Positions 59,100 through 64,000 of a DNA stretch of 64,000 nucleotides are shown piece after piece. The translations under genes and the position numbers were made by a program. This DNA comes from Ceratodon purpureus (taxonomy: Eukaryota > Streptophyta > Bryopsida > Pseudoditrichales > Ditrichaceae). The notes under the pieces are model-generated. The model ran no database searches, was not told the origin of the DNA, and saw nothing but the letters and a program-made list of their open reading frames with translations. Position 1 is the stretch's first letter. Each line of letters begins with the position of its first letter. The stretch lies in assembly GCA_014871385.1 (NCBI GenBank), contig CM026427.1, forward strand, positions 1,298,068-1,362,067, written 5' to 3'.

Positions 59100-60290
59100 T
59101 CACAGGCAAACATCCAATATTTGATTATTTACATTAAAAAAAAAAAAAAAAACCAAGTCATCATGAACGTATCTATTAACAAAACATTTGTAGTCCATTT
59201 TGATGGCTAGAGCATGCCAAGTGTCATTTGAAACTGCTGCAGACATGCCTATGTTGAAGAGCAAACCTGATTGGTTGAAGAGTACGGAATTTAGATCCAA
59301 GTCTTTAAATCTTCATTGTTGCTTCTAAAATTTAAATCTGTGAGTCGCTTCTCGGGCGCCGTCTAGACCAATTTTTTTATTGCAAATGCAACATTAACTT
59401 GTGCATATTTCATATTTCGTCTTGTCTGAAGTAATACATCATTTGTCTTGAAAATTAAAATTGTGTCATGTTGAGGTATAAAAGATATACCATAATCACA
59501 CAAATGAAATAATGTCCTCAAACATGATTCATTTGTGTGATTATCATCAAACCACATGACAGTTCCATACCTAAAATCTGTGGAATCCACATGCTTATTT
59601 GCTCAATAATTCAAAGTTGTCTCCATGGTTGTGAACGGAGAGCTCCCAACCTCGCCAAACTTGTTCTTACGTCGATAGGAACTAGTTTTTAAAACATTGC
59701 TGTTCATGATGCCAATTTCTTTTCTGTCTCTACATAAACCAATGACGCAAAAAAACTAGCAATCCTATCAAGTTCCTCAGGCAAAAAAGGTTTTTTTCCT
59801 TCTACAATTTCTACTCCAGGAAGTCTATTGCTTTTTCTATAACAATAAAAAACCCCATTACAAATCCGCGACCCATGCATGAACATCAACCATCCTTTTT
59901 TCTTTTTTAATCTACCTACAATTATAGAATGCCTAGATAGATTGAAAAATGTGTCAAAATGCTTGTCGCTATCCTTATTGTCAAAAACATCCAAAATAAC
60001 TAAATCCACAATGTCTCTGTTTTCAACAAGAAGACTAATACATTTAAGTTCTTCATACCGATTAATCAACGTCTTTTTAACACGTTGTACATATACAACG
60101 TGTTTAATAGACAGTGGTGTAAACGCACCACAAGATTAAAAAACATCGATTAAATCTTCATCAAAAGATCTAAAGACAATAGTCTCAAATGCAAGTTATC
60201 TCGCTTCATCAAGTGGTATCTTGTGGTCTAGCAAATATCGCAAGAACACCTTTGTTGTGATTGTTAGATCCCAAATGTTTAGCTTATTGA
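59100..60290 (-). pseudogene. Decayed coding stretch of unknown family
   Basis: Minus-strand peptides of protein-like composition lie in order and in more than one frame: FLRYLLDHKIPLDEAR, FRSFDEDLIDVF, the open frame 60069-59704 (SLLVENRDIVDLVILDVF, RLKKKKGWLMFMHGSRI, KPFLPEELDRIASFFASL), the frame 59590-59363 (FRYGTVMWFDDNHTNESC, DYGISFIPQHDTILIFK) and MSAAVSNDTWHALAIKMDYK. Several breaks separate them. I do not recognise a family; it may be an old transposon or a dead plant gene. Confidence 0.45.
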
Positions 60291-61665
60291 AATAAGCATT
60301 TGATGCATTTCCTACAAGGAATGTAGTCAAAATGCTTCTTCAATGTTGAAAAGCTTTTATTAGCCCTCATCATCATGCTCACACCAAACAAGGATATAAT
60401 TAATAAATATCTTTAATTTTTTAAGACAACCCCACTTTCTTCTGTGCCATTCTTGGTGAGAGAGCACACGTTCTTCTTCCTTTCCTGGCGAGAGATTCCA
60501 CAAATCTTTCGTGTAGCAACATGACCCTCTTCTTTATTTCATCGAGACAACGTAATCCACTTTCTTCTTCTGTCTGCGAGATAACCTAGGTTTTTGCTCT
60601 TGGACTACTGAGATAACCCAATTTTTCTTATTCCATTTTTTAGAGGTTGCTTCTTCACTTGATTTCGTTCATCTTTTTTGAGAAGTTTTTTAACCTCGTT
60701 CCTCCTGTAATTTTGTTCCTTCTGTTAGAGTGATATTCTCCATAGATCTTCAGCGTTATGTTTCCAGAGTACAGTCGATACTTGGACTTTTTCTAGTATG
60801 TAATTTGGGTAAGAATTTAGATTTGTAATCTAGATTCCCAGTCTAGAATTTCATTTTATCACCTACAAATATTATTTCTTTCGTATCTGATCCCTATTAG
60901 GTCACAACGTCTATTTACTGCTCATTCCTATTTTACTCGTAATTCCTGCGGTTCAATTCTACTTTGATTTCATTTGTCCATACGATTTTGATTCCATTTC
61001 CTCTATGCATTTGTTAGTAACCCCTAATGCAGGTTCTTTATCAACTCTTTGATTTCCGGGTCATTAGTAGATTTTGTTAACAGATCAGGAGAAACTTGCA
61101 TTTTCCTCATAGGTCGTTTTCTCTTTGAATTTTATAGAGTTAGATGTGGCGACTCAAAAGTGTGTCTTTTCCAATGCTGCTTTAGAGTTTAAAGTGGTTC
61201 AGCCTGGGCTAGGGGTTTTGGGTTTCTTGCGCGCGTCTATTTATGTGAAGAACACAACGCACCATATTCACAGCATTGACCCACAAGTGAGGGATTTGAT
61301 GAAAGAGAGAAACAAAAGTGAATAGAGTAAAGCCTTAAACCAAAATCTGAACTTGCGCCCATCCAATGCGTCTAATGCAGCGTCAAACCATAGTCTAAGT
61401 ATTAAACCACCAATGTCCTGGTTATCTCATTTGGAGATTCTAACCCTGAACCATACTAATAGAACAGTGTCAGCTTCTCTGTTCTCGAGTAGTGCCTGTC
61501 TTCAAGTATGCGTGTTTGTCAGCTTCTCTGTTCTCAAGCAGTGCTTGTCTTCAAGTATGCGTGTACGCCCTGCACATCCATCCCACCATAGTTAGAATTA
61601 TTGATTGACCACCAAATCATCAAACCACCAAGGAAAACCCATAAATTTTGGAGAAGGAAGTTCAC
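60291..61665. other. Spacer; 49-bp tandem duplication at 61469-61565
   Basis: GTCAGCTTCTCTGTTCTC... through AAGTATGCGTG is present at 61469 and again at 61518. No gene recognised; small plus-strand frames at 61125 and 61353 have no known content. Confidence 0.45.
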
Positions 61666-62604
61666 CTAGGAGGGCGGCCCGGATGAATTCCAAATTTTCT
61701 TGGCACTCATGTCAAAAAACAATCGGAAAAGACCAGAAATGTGCTTGAAATCACTTGCAAAAACATTCAACCCTTCCTTTTGAAGTGCTACAGCCACTTC
61801 AATTGGTGTTGCTGAGTGAGAAACATGGGAGCTCACTATACTCGAAGCCTTGCGCAAGGCTTTGATGAGATGCAACTCTGTTCTCCCTATTCTCTTCTCA
61901 CCTCCAAAAAGAGAAATTGTGACATCATGTCGACTCACAAATGCCTCCGCTCCATCTTTTCCAGAATCAAACAACCATGCCGCCCTCTCTTCGTATCCGG
62001 CAACCTCCTTTCCGCAAGCCATGTAAAAGGCGTCCAAAATTAAGTCGGAGAAGGCCCGTAGAGCATTGCACATACCTTGGTGCAAGAACAAGTGGGAAAT
62101 GTTGATCCGCTTCCTCTCATCGTCCAATGCAGAATCCACCCGCCTCCTTTCGTCAACAATAGTTTGATTCAGCATCTTCACGGTGCTTGCAGTGCTTGCT
62201 GCCAAGGCTTGTAACTCCGAAATCTTGGACTGTAAACCATTGATGACGTCCTCCTCCACCGCACTCTCTAGGTAGACACTCTGCTGTGAGGAAAAAGTAT
62301 CAACACGCTCCCCAAAAGGACGCACAACAACGTCAGGGTTAGAAGCAATACTACGCACGTCCCTAGAGTCTAATTTGGTGACAATCTCCCTGCTGGACCC
62401 TCTAGAAAACTCCGAACTCCTATGCTTCTTCGGGATGTCTTCACGCTTCCGCTTGGAAGAACTCCCACCGCCACCACTTCTTCCACCACCGCCACCACTT
62501 CTTCCACCACTGCCACCACTTCTTCCACCACTGCCACCACTTTTGCCACCACCGCTCTTGGACTTCCACTCCATGCGGAACTTGAACGGTGGGGAAGAAT
62601 CCAT
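61666..62604 (-). CDS. Unidentified 312-aa protein with Gly/Ser/Arg repeat and coiled coil
   Basis: One open frame. Residues 17-50 are an SGGRSGG-type repeat encoded by a 21-bp tandem. KRKR at 51-54 could be a nuclear signal. About 115-168 is coiled-coil-like (INGLQSKISELQALA, VDERRRVDSALDDERKR). The C-terminal 140 residues look globular and helical (MCNALRAFSDLILDAFYMAC, ELHLIKALRKASSIV). I recognise no family. A CTTCAG acceptor lies just before the ATG, and a GAG/GTAAACG donor at about 63502 suggests an untranslated first exon near 63503-63700. No stop interrupts the frame, so it is probably a real gene, perhaps lineage-specific. Confidence 0.6.
   Translation of the reverse strand: MDSSPPFKFRMEWKSKSGGGKSGGSGGRSGGSGGRSGGGGGRSGGGGSSSKRKREDIPKKHRSSEFSRGSSREIVTKLDSRDVRSIASNPDVVVRPFGERVDTFSSQQSVYLESAVEEDVINGLQSKISELQALAASTASTVKMLNQTIVDERRRVDSALDDERKRINISHLFLHQGMCNALRAFSDLILDAFYMACGKEVAGYEERAAWLFDSGKDGAEAFVSRHDVTISLFGGEKRIGRTELHLIKALRKASSIVSSHVSHSATPIEVAVALQKEGLNVFASDFKHISGLFRLFFDMSAKKIWNSSGPPS
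62468..62551. repeat. 21-bp coding tandem repeat (about four units)
   Basis: Unit of the type CCACCACTTCTTCCACCACYG on the plus strand, encoding GGSGGRS/GGGGGRS in the minus-strand gene. Confidence 0.85.
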
Positions 62605-62953
62605 ACCCTGAAGAAAGAATTACACAACATCAAAACTCCATGGATTCAGACTCCTCTCACAATAACGAAACACTCTTAACTACATCTAACTCTGCCTCCA
62701 AAGAATCATATTTTTATATCATTCTGGTCACCATTATCTCCAGTATCTCCTTTTTTCCCTATGGAAGACGAAATTTGAACTAAAATTGCTCAAGGAAAAA
62801 AACACAAAACACCGAAATAGCAAAGAATTCGTAGGTAAAGCTGGTAATCGATTCAGAGTATTAGATTCCTTCAATACTTATTTTGAATAGCAAAGAATTC
62901 GTAAGCAAAGCTCTATCTCGAATAAATACAATTTTCATGAACCTGTACTGCGG

Positions 62954-63074
62954 TATCACTATTAAGCAGCATCAAGGAGCCATATACTCTCCCTTCCAAA
63001 AAACACTGTAAACTACGAAAGAGCAAACTATAAAGTAAACATTGTAAACTACAAAGTTAGGTTTTCTATGAGCA
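62954..63074. repeat. 120-bp direct repeat, copy 1
   Basis: Begins TATCACTATTAAGCAGCATC and ends GGTTTTCTATGAGCA; almost identical to 63288-63407. It lies in the presumed first intron of the Gly/Ser gene. Confidence 0.9.
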
Positions 63075-63287
63075 AATTGTACAATCCTGCTAAGAGGTGA
63101 TTTCCCGGAACTGCGACTAACGGGAAATGACCCTCAGTTCACACTGTTCACAACTGCAGAAAAACTAATTCACAATAGAAACAAATTTCTTTGCTACAAA
63201 GCAGTACAATGTGACTTCTTGAAACATAAAAGCAGAAGTACGAGCAACCAGCAACCATCGGTGATCGGTTCGACACAGAAAGAAAAG

Positions 63288-63407
63288 TATCACTATTAAG
63301 CAGCATCAAGGAGCCATATACTCTCCCTTCCAAAAACACTGTAAACTACGAAAGAGCAAACTATAAAGTAAACACTGTAAACTACAAAGTTAGGTTTTCT
63401 ATGAGCA
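63288..63407. repeat. 120-bp direct repeat, copy 2
   Basis: Nearly identical to 62954-63074. The last 30 bases are repeated once more at 63428-63458 (GTAAACTACAAAGTTAGG...). Confidence 0.9.
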
Positions 63408-63699
63408 TAAACGCTGTCGTATGTCGGGTAAACTACAAAGTTAGGTTTTCTACGAGCAAAAAACAAACACTGAAGTAAAACTCCCTAAGCTCAGAACGTT
63501 TACCTCGCTCGTCGCTGGCTGCTCGCTGGTCGCTGGCTGCTCGCTCGTCTCGGGCCTCACGCTGCGGCAACACGCGTCGCACCTCACCAACGCAAAACCC
63601 TAAGCCGCCACCTTTTCGAAGCAAACGAGAAAACTAAAACCAAAAAACTTCAAGGTCTATGCGCGGGGAAGAGAGCTTGATCGGGAAACAGAAGCGCGG

Positions 63700-64000
63700 G
63701 GAGAGAGATGCATGCTCCCATCGTTCGGATTTCGTGTCCAAGGTATGAGATAACTCCAGAATCTGCAAAAAGTTTCAAGTTCTTATGATCTATATTCAGT
63801 AAATGCGACCCTCGCAAGTTCCAAAACGTCCGTGTTTGGGCTCTTTGGTCCTTTAGTCGTTAACTTCCCTATCTAACACGGTTTCCAAACATTTGTTATA
63901 AAGTGGCCGAAGAAAAATGAAAATGAAGTTGATGTAAAAAACAAAGTTGTAAGGGAGACTCCTCAATAATGGCTAAATTTTTTGCTTTGGATATCTTTGG
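63700..64000. other. Window end, no gene seen
   Basis: Upstream flank of the presumed first exon of the Gly/Ser gene; no coding sequence recognised. Confidence 0.35.

Noticed and set aside
63433-63624. Minus-strand 63-codon open frame near the window end
   Set aside because: Its frame does not join the Gly/Ser gene after splicing at GAG/GTAAACG; more likely an untranslated exon.

Overview
This window is nuclear DNA of a land plant. The evidence is spliced GT-AG genes of plant type (Notchless/NLE, cytosolic prolyl-tRNA synthetase, SMG7, a YrdC-domain protein with an organelle-targeting-like N-terminus, tandem B3 domains, a kinase-jacalin fusion), plant-type telomere-like CCCTAAA repeats, and plant-style MITEs. 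Introns are short to medium, and the kinase-jacalin and tandem-B3 architectures suggest a seed-free plant (bryophyte, lycophyte or fern). That placement is inference; the species cannot be read from the sequence.

Layout. 1-10 kb is AT-rich repeat land: two related TTAA-flanked elements of about 915 bp, one of them inside a Ty3/gypsy fossil; a phospholipase D exon scrap; a 184-bp AT-rich satellite; and interstitial telomere-like repeats. 10-26 kb is an accessory island with a three-exon DDE-transposase-like gene (939 aa), a three-exon double-B3 gene (218 aa), a two-exon gene with seven GKQPEH repeats (355 aa), a DA1-like LIM fragment between two 230-bp direct repeats, and a minus-strand double-RING gene (806 aa). 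Two introns and one spacer of this island are filled with related CCGGA/ATTCCGT-rich sequence, including a perfect-period 16 x 13-bp array. 26.3-27.2 kb is a second Ty3/gypsy fossil.

28-48 kb is the conserved gene core: kinase-jacalin (minus), SMG7 (minus), NLE (minus, 13 exons) and prolyl-tRNA synthetase (plus, 12 exons). The last two are head to head across 283 bp that contain a telo-box. I rebuilt every exon junction by eye; all reading frames close without a stop. 48-64 kb is AT-rich again, with a 435-bp inverted-repeat element, a large palindrome of a 600-bp repeat with a 28-bp array, a 996-bp hAT element with a perfect 8-bp target duplication, the single-exon YrdC gene, a 264-bp Tourist-like MITE, an unidentified decayed coding stretch, and a Gly/Ser-rich coiled-coil gene.

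Functionally, the NLE/ProRS pair joins ribosome assembly and translation, SMG7 belongs to nonsense-mediated decay, and YrdC to tRNA t6A modification. The accessory island is the most likely place for something undescribed: its four proteins share no known pathway but do share the odd intron and spacer repeats.
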